The position numbers and the translations under genes were made by a program. A stretch of DNA of 64,000 bases, taken from contig NC_135497.1 in the NCBI RefSeq assembly GCF_052857255.1, positions 111,178,880 to 111,242,879 on the forward strand. The letters run 5' to 3'. The stretch is from Amblyomma americanum (taxonomy: Eukaryota > Arthropoda > Arachnida > Ixodida > Ixodidae). Each line of letters starts with the position of its first letter. Within the stretch, counting starts at the first letter, position 1. Below are positions 23,201 through 35,006 of this stretch, one piece after another. The notes beneath the pieces were generated by a model, which did no database searches, had not been told where the DNA came from, and was given only the letters and a program-made list of their open reading frames with translations.

Positions 23201-25160
23201 CTTTTTAGAAGTGTGGTCGTCAAAAATTGTGAGGTAATTTCTTTGATTTCAGTGCCGCATTTCTTTGACCAAAGCGAAAGCGAAGATGCCATAAACGAGG
23301 GAATAAACTTTAAGGTTCGTTTTTTGACCTCTCACATTTTCTGCGACTGGATCACTCACCTTCGTAACTCGCATGAAAATCAAATGATTCCATTTGTCGC
23401 AAACTATTCCTGAGACGTTGAGGAGCGTAATAAATCTCTCGATTTTTTCCCTACACGTGCAGTACTGTGTTAGTTATTTCTTGTAAGAAACGTTTTCATG
23501 TAACTATGCATGCATAAGTACTGATCATATAAAAAAAAGAACTAATCGCGTCATCGTAATGAACAGGGCTTTATGTACATGCTGGCATAAAAAAACCGCA
23601 CTATCTACTAAATTATTTGAGACCTTGGGGGGACTTGACGACGGTGTTAATTATAATTACCCAGAACTGCACCAGGTATAGCTATAAATAAAAGGAATTA
23701 CTGAAACTAGCGTAGGAATTTCATATTTGCACCAAGTTTAGTTACATATCGCATGCATGAATAACGAAAACACTTTTCATTGCCGCGTCCCCTCTCAATC
23801 TCGCCACGTGTCTGTTAGTAGCACGCCTTCGGCTGCTTCTTTCCAAACAAGCTTCGCGATCATGTACTACCTCATGAAACATGACACATGCATTATGCAA
23901 TGTAAAAGCATATGGCGTTTAGCACACTTAAGGTACGCTATTCTAAGCGCACCAACGCGACCGTGCAAGATTGACACAACTTACCAGACTTCTTTCTACT
24001 TGAATGAAATAATTACGTCGTCATATCAAGAAACAGTTTCAAGTAAATATTGAATGTCATAAAACGCGCCATTAAAACATGGTGTGCTATTAACAAAAAA
24101 AACGCATAACTTGGGGGCGAGTGAACCTGTCGGCGCCCCGTGCACTCCGGCTCAAGATGATAAGTACGTGTGCAGCTGTATATGTCTTTTTTTTCCTTGA
24201 GCAATTATCAGCCTACTATCCTGAAGTTCAGGTGAATGAACGCAGTAACTTGCAAGTTATTAAGTGCATTGAGTTGCAGTGCCCATCGACTCCCAGACTT
24301 CGCGCTTTACTACCGTGGCCCAATGCCTGTTAGCCAGTTTCCGAATGCGGCATTTATGCGCGAGAAACCTATCGAGGCTAATTTAATATTTTTTATGCTA
24401 CTACGCGGATCCAGCAGTGACGCAGCTGGCCAATACATGTTGCTTCTGCAGTGCACAGGCTTGAAGCAGCCGCCGGTAGCTGCGGTAGGCACGGGCAAGC
24501 GGAACCTGTTTTGCCTACCATGCGAAAGTCGCTGCTAACATCAGCGCCACCGCATCTTCGTGACGTCGCGGGGTGAAGGAGGTCCATACGTCTCCGGTAG
24601 TACGTCTCCGGTATGCTAAAAACGTCTTCGTACACCGTCGCGGGTGACGTCATACGATTTCTCGTCGCACGTAGCATACGTCTCTTAGTCAGGTTGGAGG
24701 CTAGCTCGCGACAGGTATTCGAACCGAGTGTCCGAGTGTTTCACTCGGCCCTTTGTGGATTCAGCGTCTGTGGAATCAGCGTTCGGAGGCGCGTCTTCGT
24801 TTCATTTCTCAGTGCGCAACTTTCGCCGTGGTCCAACGCTCACTGTGACGCACCAATGCTTTCGCCTTCACAGAACGTAAGCATTCTTAAGGGCTCTCTG
24901 AAATTTTATCGATGATTCATAGCATATAAAAGATCTTGAGGCTGTCGCGGTGATTTTAGCCACACGCGGTTTGCCATTTTGGAGAGATGCACAAGTGACA
25001 TTTGAGGTAAAAGGGGAGGGGGAGGACGCTGACCTTTTCGGCACCCCAACTGAGCGCACGCCTGTTTCTTTTAGTCCTGAATGTTACTCGTGTGCTACAA
25101 ACACGTAAATCGCGCGGAAAACTAGACATTCGTTCCGTGTAAACAAAAGCTTTTCTGCGT
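20251..25160. other. Long unassigned AT-rich region
   Basis: Almost 5 kb without a recognised gene or transposon. Phrases such as GTGCACTGAC recur at 22519-22558. A short frame at 21387-21596 opens with a signal-like MSQTLWLAVSIACTSPSLCA in a fair start context, but codon use gives no support. I leave it uncalled. Confidence 0.4.
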
Positions 25161-25662
25161 GTCTTTTATTGGAACGTCTTTCTGCGCCACATTTTTACAT
25201 CCACACGTCGCAGCAACCAAGTGCCGAATTCTTACGGCACAAATTTGTTGCTTCCACCGCCAAAGCTTTGTCTAAACTGCAACTAGAAATAGGGGAAATA
25301 TTTACTAACTGGCTAAAAGGCCGCGCAGTGATAGACAAGGCCGAGTGGTCTGTTGTTGTCATGGGATGTTACAAACCTGGATTTGCCTGGGTGCTATAAC
25401 GCACAGTTTGGTTATACACCCGTTATTTACACAAGACTACAAACGCAACCCTTTGTGGAATAACAGAAAGAGGGCAGAATAAGGTGGAAGGAAGCAAGGT
25501 TAAACGGAGCGGTGCTCGGTGGTTTGGTATACCCCAATCAGGGAAAAGGGGCACGGGGAAGACAGTGACAAATTGGCGAGAAATACGAGAGTTAGTAGAG
25601 AGAGAGAGAAATACTTTACGGGCGGGGGAGGAAACACGCCGCAAAGTCAGAGGCGTCAGGAC

Positions 25663-26021
25663 ATGATGGCAGACTTGAGGAAACGTGTGGTGTATTCCAA
25701 CCCGCATGAATCGACGCGTGATGAGGACAATGAATTCCCGAACGTCGACCTGCAGACATCGGCCGGACTCTACATGTTCCATTTCGAAGAAGAGGGACTG
25801 TTGTTCTCAACTGTATCGGGGACAGTGCAAAACAAGTGGATGTATGCTGTCCGCGCAACCACAACTGTTACATACAGCACTGTCAACAACTTCAACGAGG
25901 AACCCGACCATAGCATATACGGACGGGTACAGATGGATGATGATGCTGACTTATTTTTATGGCGCAAGGGCATCTGTGGCCAAAGAGCGCCATGGCACAA
26001 GAAGTTTTTGATCCACTCAAG
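25663..26021 (+). CDS. Weak candidate exon, unknown protein
   Basis: The frame starts at the paired ATGs at 25663 and 25666 and runs 119 codons to AAG|GTGAGG (exon end 26021), just before the in-frame stop at 26023. By my count about 60% of codons end in G or C, modestly above background. The peptide is acidic and aromatic (AGLYMFHFEEEGLLFSTVSG, MDDDADLFLWRKG). I know no matching family. Upstream, GAGAGAGAGAAATACTTTA at about 25599-25617 resembles a reversed repeat 3' end, so the frame may sit next to a transposon remnant. Chance is a real possibility. Confidence 0.25.
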
Positions 26022-26089
26022 GTGAGGTGAAAGACCCATTTATCTAAGCATTTCACGGCAAATAAACGGGTCACCAGGCCAGGGAAACG

Positions 26090-26197
26090 CTTGTACCTAT
26101 TGTATCACCTATGGGTACCCGACGGCACTGGGGATCGAACCCCGCACCTATCGCATGCGAAGCGGATGTTCAGACCACTAGTCCACCGCTGCGGTGG
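26090..26197 (-). mobile_element. tRNA-headed SINE fragment
   Basis: Minus-strand reading gives a tRNA-like head: A-box-like GTGGACTAGTGGTCTGAAC, then GGGGTTCGATCCCC as a near-perfect B box. It lacks the SINE body seen in the main family of this window. It could be a diverged tRNA pseudogene. Confidence 0.55.
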
Positions 26198-26320
26198 AGT
26201 GTACAGATGTAGGTGGGCCGTTCAGTAAGAACGAACGCAAAACTTTGAAAACATCGCTGATGGAGTCATTTTCGCCAGACTGTATAGCGTCTGTAATAAG
26301 TGCTGTGTGGTGCTTGCAAA

Positions 26321-26908
26321 ATGGAACCGTTCAGGACAACGGCATGCTCCGTAAGAGCGACAGCAAATAATTTTGGGGAAAGCCTGTCAAACGAAATCTC
26401 TGTTTACAACCCATTTCAGATAGAGAGGGCAGCATCGCGTCGCACCCTTAAGGCAGAGCTCGAGTGGCCCTTCCAACTTTTTTTAAAAACTTTTGTCGTC
26501 GATAAATCTGGTTCAGCATGGTCTTTCTGTACAAAAATTTCTCTTTTAAAGGAGGGAGGGGGGTGGGGGGGGGGGGGCAGGGCTTCAGCGACATTCTTAC
26601 CGGCCCTATGCGTCGAGAATGACGCACTGTCATCATTCGCACGAACATTTTCCAGTGGTACTCCCAAGATTTCTGTACCAAAGAATGAGTATGAGAATGC
26701 TGAGGGTGTGCTTGTCGAGGAAATATGGGATTGGCTTACCGCAGTCAACCCGCAAATATTCGGTTACGTAGACTGTACACCTATATCATTTAATAATAGT
26801 GATGAGTGCATTCATATTTCCGGATGCCGTTTCCACCCAAACATAAGGGGAACAAGGTCGACTGATGATCGTAAAAAAAAATGTCCTAAATATTTTGCAA
26901 CATGCCAG
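26321..26908 (+). other. Long open frame ending in a donor-like site
   Basis: Reading from the ATG at 26321 stays open past CAG|GTAAAA (exon end 26908) and on to 27073. It crosses a poly-G run (26565-26577), which encodes glycines, and shows no codon bias or known domain. At this length a chance frame is plausible, so I do not call a gene. Confidence 0.15.
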
Positions 26909-27190
26909 GTAAAAGTTCACATGCGTATGTGCATGCGAGGAGGAATAGTGTTTATCGCTTGTTATTATGTGTCGATACATAATTCTTTAATGCTTCTGTC
27001 TGAGTGTGCGCGCGCGTGCGTGTATAAAATATATAGACGAGCGGGACACCGCAAGGCGCTAGACGTAAATTAACTTGTCTGTGAATTGCCAAAGAGGACG
27101 AGAACTCGCGCGCAACAGAAAAGGCCTTACAAGTGTTCGATGAAGTCCCGTCCGCAAATATAAAACAGCGATATATGAAAAATGAAAATA

Positions 27191-27426
27191 ACAGTCGCCG
27201 CGGTGGCTGAGTGGTTATGGCGCTCGGCTGCTGGCCCGAAAGGCGCGGGCTAGATCCCGGGCGCTGCGGTCGAATTTCGATGGAGGCGAAATTCTAGAGG
27301 CCCGTGTACTGTGCGATGCACGTTAAAGAACCCCAGGTGGTCGAAATTTCCGGAGCCCTTCACTACGGCGTCTCTCATAGCCTGAGTCGCATTGGGACGT
27401 TAAAGCCCGATAAACCGAACCAAACC
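27191..27426 (+). mobile_element. tRNA-derived SINE, main family, with target duplication
   Basis: The head starts at GCCGCGGTGGCTGAGTGG, with a B-box-like GCTAGATCCC. The body carries the family phrases GAGGCGAAATTCTAGAGGCC, CCCCAGGTGGTCGAAATTTC and GGGACGTTAAAG. A perfect 14-bp direct repeat GAAAAATGAAAATA flanks it at 27177-27190 and 27427-27440, marking a clean retrotransposition. The family resembles tRNA SINEs known from hard ticks (Ruka-type, from memory). Confidence 0.9.
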
Positions 27427-27440
27427 GAAAAATGAAAATA

Positions 27441-27999
27441 GACGAAGGTAAGGATAATGTAGGTGTTTAACCTGGGGGTTTAAGCGAAGCGTTGGACACG
27501 ACGAAAACGTGCAAACGGGGTGTATCACGGAATCTGATTAAGACCGCTATTACTTATTATATTGATCCGAAGAGTTTTTGATTTCATTTTAGTAAAGTAT
27601 AACATTTCTAGCGCCAGCTTCACGGCAGTCGTGTCGCCCCTAAATTTCAGTAACTGCAGCCAACAGATACGCCAGCCTCGTTAGAGCAGGCGAAGAACCA
27701 GAAAGGAGCAAAAACATGAAGGGTTTCTGAAAGGGAGGTGAGGGGGCAAATAGTGAGCGAGAAGTCTCCCTTGAGCTTATATTTTGCAGAATAAGAGTGG
27801 TGATTTCATCATCTCAGAGTTCCTGATTAACCACACACTCGTCCACATTCGAAAGTGTGAATACGCCAAGTTGACGGGAGGTTGACATGCTATCTCGCCG
27901 TTGCCAGGCGTCGAATTCTTAGCTTTGAGAAAACGACGCACACATCAACAGCGAATAACTGTCCAAAATGATAAACGCTCGTCCGGCCCAAATTTGTTG
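27441..27999. other. Unassigned spacer
   Basis: AT-rich DNA between a SINE and the GC-rich block that follows. Nothing is recognised. Confidence 0.4.
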
Positions 28000-28830
28000 C
28001 ACTGGCGGAAGATAAAGGCTGCCTGTGCTCGGCGTGCTTGCGCGTGCGACAGCGGCGGCATCGGGCGCTGGGTTGGGGAGCTTGTGATTTATTCCGGCGC
28101 TAGAGCGAGCCGACCCCAGCTAGATGACGCCTTTCACGAGTGCCATGCCGAATGTCGAACACCACGAACGGCGTGTCCCGCCTGTCCGTCGGCTACAGTT
28201 TCAATTTTAGCGCGGCCCTAATTTTTTCTGACGAGCGTCGTAAAAGAGCTCCTATCCCGGCACCGGGCGCGGGCCAAGCTGCTCGCTCCAAAGAACATAA
28301 ACAAGCGGCCGAGGCTTCCTCCCGCCGGCAGCCCACGGCGTTGCAATGGCTCGGAGGGGGGAAAAGAAAAAAGAGCAGCCGAGTCCTCGGAGGGGGGGCG
28401 GGAGCGCGCGGTTTCGGCAGCAGCACGTGGCGGCGGCCAGCAGTCGGGAGTTCGCGCGCGTTCAGCACGGAGGGGGCACCAACATAGCCAAGAAGCGATC
28501 CGAAGAAAGCGAGGCTGCCAATAGCCACAGCAGCGCATGCACGGACGGGCACGCCGGACGGCGGAATGATGCGCGCAGCGCTTGGAAGCCTGCCCATCAG
28601 CCGACCGGCTGTTTGCTTAGCGCGCGGCCCCACTGGACTCGGGGATCCCGCTGCGCCCTCTGGCGGGGACGCGGAGCGCAGCCGGCGTCGGCCGCATACG
28701 ACGCAGATGAATCTCGGAGGGGCGCAGGGAGGCCAGGGCTCACTTTTTCGAGAGGGCCTCTCCCGGCATCTTGGGAAGGTGGTTTTTGCTCCACGACATT
28801 TTTCTCGCTTTCAACGGCACGAAAGCGTTA
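28000..28830. other. GC/CpG-rich island
   Basis: Sharp rise in GC and CpG with long open frames in several frames at once (28140-28835 on +, 28193-28794 on -), as expected from composition rather than coding. No domain is seen. A promoter or first exon of a gene lying outside this block is possible. Confidence 0.4.
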
Positions 28831-30516
28831 GCTAACCATGTGACTCCAAACGTTTTCCTCAAAATGCAGATTTGCGAAGCACACCAGAATTCAGCGCATT
28901 TCTTTATTTCCCGCAAATATTACGGTGGGTCACCTGGACTAAAGGCTGCCATTATCTGTCAGCTTCACGAAGCACAGGGCCCAGTACACTACAGGGCAGG
29001 GCACACCATGCAAAGTAATGAGACACAAATATAAAACTTCATGAAAGCATAAATATATAGCAAAGGTGTGTATACGTGTCAAATATCGTTCGATCTAGGA
29101 TACTGTTTTGTAGTACTGTAGAGATCTGAAATCATACACATCAGAGATTATCAAAGTGAATACCTAAGCAAACTAAACAACATAAGTCAAATACAAGATA
29201 CACAATCAGGAGCAATTTAAATACACGCTGGGGTGAGTCAACAAAGTCTTCAAAACGCGATGCCACTGTAAACGACCTAATTTTCACGAGGACCAAATTT
29301 CTGAATTTTTCGCGAATGGCACAAAGATCGCGAAAATTACGGCCCACAAATGATTTCCCTAAAACATCGAGCTTATAATTCGGCAACAAATACTTCTGAA
29401 ATCAACACGTTATTTCGACCTGCAACCACGCGGGACGGGCAGAGCCATGTCTACTCCCATTCTGAAAGGGAAGTTATTAGGCTGCAATCGTCCTAACCCG
29501 CAGCCCGAGTTTCTGTACGTTCAGCTTGTTTCTTTGCGTTTTTATGTCGAGCTCTCCTCTTCTCCGTGAAACATCTGGAGCCAGCGACGAGCACAGAAAG
29601 CGTCATATATAGCTTTTGACGGCGCTTACGAATAAGATTCTTTATTACTCGAAAAACACACCAGAAAATTTTGTCATAGCAGCTTATTTTCGAGCAGTCT
29701 TTTTGGACGTGTCCTTGAAGTAAGAAGAGAAATTCTCGTAGTAACAACACAGTTTTCTGTAATCCTTGTCGTAGAGACAGAGCCAGTTATGTTCTGTCGC
29801 CGCAACAGGCGACTTCGCAATACTACAGAAAAACCTGTCGTTGCGACAGGACGACATGCCATGCTATCGTATTTTGGCACCGACTCGGTCGTAGTTTTCT
29901 CCGGGGCACACGTAGCCACGTGAACGAGGTCAGTTTACGAGAAAAAAAAAATAAGGGGAATGTTTACGTCCTGGCTGGAGGATGCAGAATTCACCATGCG
30001 CTCGAATTACTTGCAAGAATATCATATGTACGGAACAACAGCCATCAGTGCGTTTTATTTTTACCTATTGTGCCGATTTCCTGCTGCGAGAGTGGGGCAC
30101 CGTGTAGAATGAGTCATGCATAGCCTTTGCGGCGCCAGAAACCTCGCAGACCTCAGGGTAAAGGGCAGGGCTAAGGGCACTGTCACGCCTCCTTCGCGAA
30201 ACGCAGTGTTCGCGAAACATGCCTAAACTGCGGCCTTAGCCTAATTCGCGAAATACTGAGTTCTCGAAAAATAAGTCGTTCGCAGTATTTGTCCTTAAGG
30301 GTTGGGTGAGTCTATAATAAACTTTTAATTGAGTATATATCAGAAGCGATGAAATAGAAGTCTTTGGCGAAGGTTCACGAGTAAGTTCTCCATAATATAG
30401 TAAGACAGCTCAAACCGTGTTAGTCTGCACGTAATACGACGTGAAAAGTAAACAAGACGCAGCTTCGAGATCAGAGTGTGCAGACGCGAGGCCTTGCGGG
30501 ATTTTGCAAACCTGTC
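28831..30516. other. AT-rich region with TTCGCGAA motifs
   Basis: No gene is recognised. TCGCGAA/TTCGCGA motifs occur in two groups, near 29308-29338 and 30194-30255, which may be the remains of one inverted-repeat element. A minus-strand frame at 29674-29919 has no domain. Confidence 0.4.
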
Positions 30517-30518
30517 TA

Positions 30519-31255
30519 CCGTATTTACTCGCACAAACGACAAATTTTTTTCGCCAAAAATATCCGAAAATTTAGGTGATGCGTTCATTACGCTGGGTAA
30601 GATATTCATAAAAAAATGGGAAAGAGCAAAAACGAGACATGGGCCGGTGAAATAAATACTTCAGCCTGTATACGACTGACCTGCTAAATAAAATAAAGCG
30701 CACTCTTCAACACAGTATCCGCGCCCGATAGCCCAGCCAACGACTCCTATCTTGAACCCGCACGTACAACTGCGTAGCGGCCCATATTTCTATCCAAAGA
30801 AAGCAGAACGAGATTTCAATCTAGCACAATTCACAACATTCAGCGCAGAGCCCAAGCACAGCAAGTTGCTAACCAGAGCGCCCGTGGAACTGAAACCCGT
30901 TGTAAGTGATGCTGTCGCAGCAATAGCAGAGTCCGTTGCGGCCAGGCATTGGTTCTATTTGTTCTCGGATTCCTCCCGGAACATTGTTGTTACCTGCTCG
31001 TCCCAATCGCGGAGGTGTAGCAGTCTTTACATTCAACTGATGTAGTACTGCGTAATTGTTCCGACGTTCAAAAGAGACGTTCAAATTGTTCAGACGTTCA
31101 AAAAAAAAACACACGTTCTAGTAATCATTTCCATGATCAGCAGACTGCGCGAAAAGAAAGGGGTGCATCCATTACAGGAGGGGGGAAGAATGCACTTTTT
31201 AAGAGCCAAGGTAGGGGGGGGGGGGGGGGGGCGTTCACTGTGCGAGTAAATACGG
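30519..31255. mobile_element. TA-flanked MITE (737 bp), pogo/Tc1-like ends
   Basis: The left end CCGTATTTACTCGCACA is an exact 17-bp inverse of the right end, flanked by TA on both sides (30517-30518, 31256-31257). The interior has no transposase. A 97-aa frame at 30752-31045 lacks a domain. A poly-G run (31214-31231) lies near the right end. The TA duplication and short TIR fit a Tc1/mariner/pogo-type non-autonomous element. The superfamily is inferred. Confidence 0.85.
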
Positions 31256-31257
31256 TA

Positions 31258-34200
31258 CGTAAACGTTTCAGTGTCTAATCACCGCAGCAACATATTGCGC
31301 CTCCAAGTTATAACTACCCAAGAGGGGAGTGCACATACATCACTGGACCTTGTTCGGTTTAGTTTTCACGCGAGTTGTGCTCAATAGCGAGAACGGGACA
31401 ACTGCTCTCAAGGGACGGGCGTACGTGTCTCGAGCGTCTTCGCGAGACAGCGTGGAGGGTGCCTGTTGTAGTCCAGGCGCTTCCGCGAACCCGCTGGACG
31501 ACCGAAATCGCATCGAAACGACACTGCGCACCATGCAGCACAGAACTTCGAGCCCGTCACTGCGTGAGAACGTAGGAAAACTCTCTCGGCCTAAGGATTT
31601 GGGGTCAGCTCTGGGACACTACAAATTATCGCTTCATAACAGCGTGGAATGCCCATGGCTGAGGCACGGAGACCCGGATGCTGCGTTTAAAAGTACTGAA
31701 ACCTTTTTCAGCAGACAACTCAATGATTCAGCGCTGTGAGCCTCGGCGCCCGACCACAAATTTCGCGACTGCCGTCGTGGGACATGCCATTCACTGCGCT
31801 GAGTCTTAACTTTCCACCTATTGCGCGCATACCGGGGGAAAAAAACGCTCCGATTCAGTCGTGTGCGAGCCGAGACGCCCTCGCCCAAAGCGAAACCACC
31901 CAAAGAAAGGAAGAGAGCGGCGCCGCGTTGCGCGAGATGCGAGGCATGGCTCAAGGGCCAAGGCCTCGGGGCAATCGCCTTCCCCGCTCTCTCTGGGCAT
32001 AGGTGCTTGTTCGGAGCCCGGATCGCTTACAGCGCCCGAGTCCTTGGTGCCTCGCATTTCAACGCGCCTGTAGAGAAACTGGCAGGCCGTGAAAGAAGAC
32101 GAAATCCGAGACTCCGTTGCGCTTTCTCTACAGGCGAGGAAAGGCCCCGAGAAAATATGGGCGCCATTCTTTTTTCCATCTCGCCCTCATTTTTTTTCCC
32201 CCCGTTTCTTGGTGTTGGTAGGTCCAGGGCGGAGATAATTTATTGCTCGCCCTCATCGCCACGGGATAGCGGACGGAAGCTGCGCACGCGCCCTCGGCCA
32301 TTTCTCTGGGTGCCATAGGCTGCAGCTCTCGGAAATATGCCCGAGCATTACGGTACATCGAAGCGGTGCCCCGTGGTTAGGCTCCCCATAACTCCTTTTT
32401 GTAGTAGTCTCTATTTCTTCTCTTTACTGGATTCTCTACCGACGCATTTATTACGGGAACATAAACCAAGTTCAAAACAGCGCGAAAAACACGTGGACCT
32501 CGAGAAACGAAGGCGCACTACGAAATATCAAGTCTATATAGCGGACGGCAATACATGGACTACGCCTGCGGTGGTGTAACTTTCCTCACACGTCGCCTGG
32601 GAGAAATGAGAAGTTTTTGGCAAACGCATGGGTAAACGCATGGATGACAGTGTCGGTGGCACGGTCGTCCATGAAGATCTTAACTCCTGCTGGAACATAC
32701 ATGAACGTAGTTAGTGCAGCTCCACACGCACTATTTACTTCTCTGTCCACGTGTGCACGCACGTAAGCGATTTCATCTATTATTATCCTGTTCTCAAATT
32801 GCATAATAACGCCATGTTATTAGCAAGTGTATCCTTTGTCGAAAATAAACGACCCAAGGGGTTTCCTTGAGTTCTTTGCAGCAGGGTTCGTTTTGCATTG
32901 TCGCCGGTCAAAATTGCTTGAAGGTGAGAGGAACTCTTATTCTCACCTTTTCGACGCCTAAGGGCGCTAGAGAGCTCCCAAACCCCTCGGACAGTATATT
33001 TTTGACAAAGGCTGTTCATAAACAGGCACCAGGCATGCCAGAATATATGTGCTTTAATGCGGACGCTACACGTTGTAACATATGCCATGTTTCGGCAACT
33101 AACCCGACTCTGTAAGTTGGGGACCTCATTTTCATTGCATTATCTACGCCAGCTTATGCGTTGGCTCGGCTGCTCGGGCGCCTTGCTTCAAACAGCGAAC
33201 CCGTGTATCCAATGCCGGGATCGCACTGGCTGCTCCGCGAAAGGGGGGCGAAAGGGAAATAAATAAAGGTGCTTTTAACATTTCAGAGCACGTTAAGGAA
33301 CGTACGAATATCATTATCCTTGAGAGCTCACTGTGTAGCGCTGGTGTGCTTTACTAAAATATGTATTAAATAATCTAACCGTGGATTTACAAAAGGTGTG
33401 TATCAACAGGTTCCTCTAACGCGAGGAAAATTTCGCCTTCGGCGCCGCGCTAGCTACCTAGCCTGCAGCGCAAAACGTAGTATAAGCGGGAGCTAGAAGA
33501 ACCGTGACGAGCTTGCCATATATGCGTAAGCTAAACGTTAGGCGCAGAGCACATATACGAGCACGCTCATGGCTTGAAGTATAAGCGCCCACGACGCACT
33601 TGTGCGCGCACTTCAGACGCACTGCTGTACGGCGGGAGGCAACCCGGTCGACGCCCCCAGACCATCTCTGAGTGCGTCGAGGTTTCCCGCAAACTATATC
33701 CCGCTTCACACTTGGCGCACGTAGGCTGGCCACTCGAGATCCCCGCTTTGTGTTCCACGGGCAACGACCAGCTCGCAACGCGAGTGAGCGCATCGCGCTC
33801 TTCCGCGTCACTTGTGTGTTGCCGCCTTAAATCACACCGCGTGTGACTCCTCGGGCCTCCTGCATACGTAACGGCGTGCATGCAGAGAACGTTACTTGCT
33901 GATGCCGTTACCTGAAATGCGCTGTCCGTTGCTCGCACCGCCTGCAAGGCAGCGAGTCAGCTGCAACTCCGCTAAGTGGACGCGCGGTTCATCTAAACTG
34001 GTGTTGTTTTCTCGCGCATGACGAAGCGCACGGCGCGGACGATGGTGCCGTCACGTCGCCGCGGACTTCCTGAGCTCCGAAAACCGCTGCACGCGCGCCG
34101 CGCACCGTAAACAGGGCAGCAGCAGCATACAGGCTCATGGTGCGCGTACAGGCGCCCACAGCTGTCAGCAGTGCGTTTGCGCGCTGAGCGTTATAATGAC

Positions 34201-34440
34201 ATTACTAACGAAGCATACGAAATGCACGTCCCGAGCAGCCCGCTTATTTGTGGGCGAGAGATTGTTTTTGCAACGGTCAGTATAGGTCGCGTACTTGGTG
34301 CAAAGCAGAGGCGGACTTTGAGCGGCGGAAAATATAAGGTGATGCTTGGGGTTTGCCTGCATGGCGCAGCCTAACGAGAGCAGCTGGATCCGCGCTTAGC
34401 CGAGCAACACTGAGGATGTTGCACTGCTGGGGTGGGGCTC
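31258..34440. other. Unassigned region with two GC-rich islands
   Basis: GC-rich blocks at about 31360-32360 and 33420-34180 hold many overlapping frames on both strands without domains. The intervening DNA is AT-rich. No frame stands out by codon bias. These blocks could include promoters or untranslated exons, but nothing specific is visible. Confidence 0.35.
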
Positions 34441-35006
34441 AGCAAAATATTAGTGAGGAAACGGAGGTAAAGGAGACAGAAAGAAAGGTGTGGAAGGAAA
34501 GAATGCAATGGGAAAATCAGCGCTGTATGTGTACATAGAAGGCACGAGAACAGGAAATAAAGAAATAGCGTTTATTTGATAACTCACGGGCCAGTTCATT
34601 GCTTTTAGAAGCTGGGACAGGGGTTTTGAGAACGAGTGCGTACAGGTCCAAATTTGAGGAAGAGGATATATTGTGCGATGCCTGTAGAACTAAAACGGAG
34701 ACCATAGAGCACGTTGTTTTGAGGTGCGCAGAGGGAACAGCGACAGATATAGAGGGGGCGCAGGGATTTGGTGGGGAGGATGGACGAGTGGATCAGAAAA
34801 GCGTGGCTTTAACAAAAGGGGAGGTTAGAAGACTGGTGGAGGAAGTCAAGGGAGGGGTGAATTTGGAGGGAAAAAGGTAGTCGAATTAGACATTTTAAAA
34901 ACTAAATATAGAGGGGAAAAAATTTGCAAGGCGGAAATCATAGCCTAGGGGGCGCAAGCTGACACCCGATACAAAGAGTAAAGCCATTATCATCCATCCA
35001 TCCATG
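34440..35006 (+). mobile_element. 3' end of a non-LTR retrotransposon
   Basis: The frame at 34599-34740 encodes LLEAGTGVLRTSAYRSK followed by CDACRTKTETIEHVVLRC, the cysteine/histidine tail found after RT in CR1/R4-type LINEs. Related degenerate coding lies upstream from about 34440. The element ends near a CATC repeat at 34988-35004, a usual LINE 3' tail. The RT is missing. Confidence 0.7.

Noticed and set aside
26115..26197. Functional tRNA gene on the minus strand
   Set aside because: The B box is good, but I cannot build a standard cloverleaf with a 7-bp acceptor stem. A SINE head is more likely.
28193..28835. Several frames of 65-161 codons on both strands
   Set aside because: All overlap in one CpG-rich block. 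None stands out by domain or codon use.
31329..31739. 136-codon frame with a mildly hydrophobic start
   Set aside because: Overlapped by frames on the other strand of similar quality. No domain.
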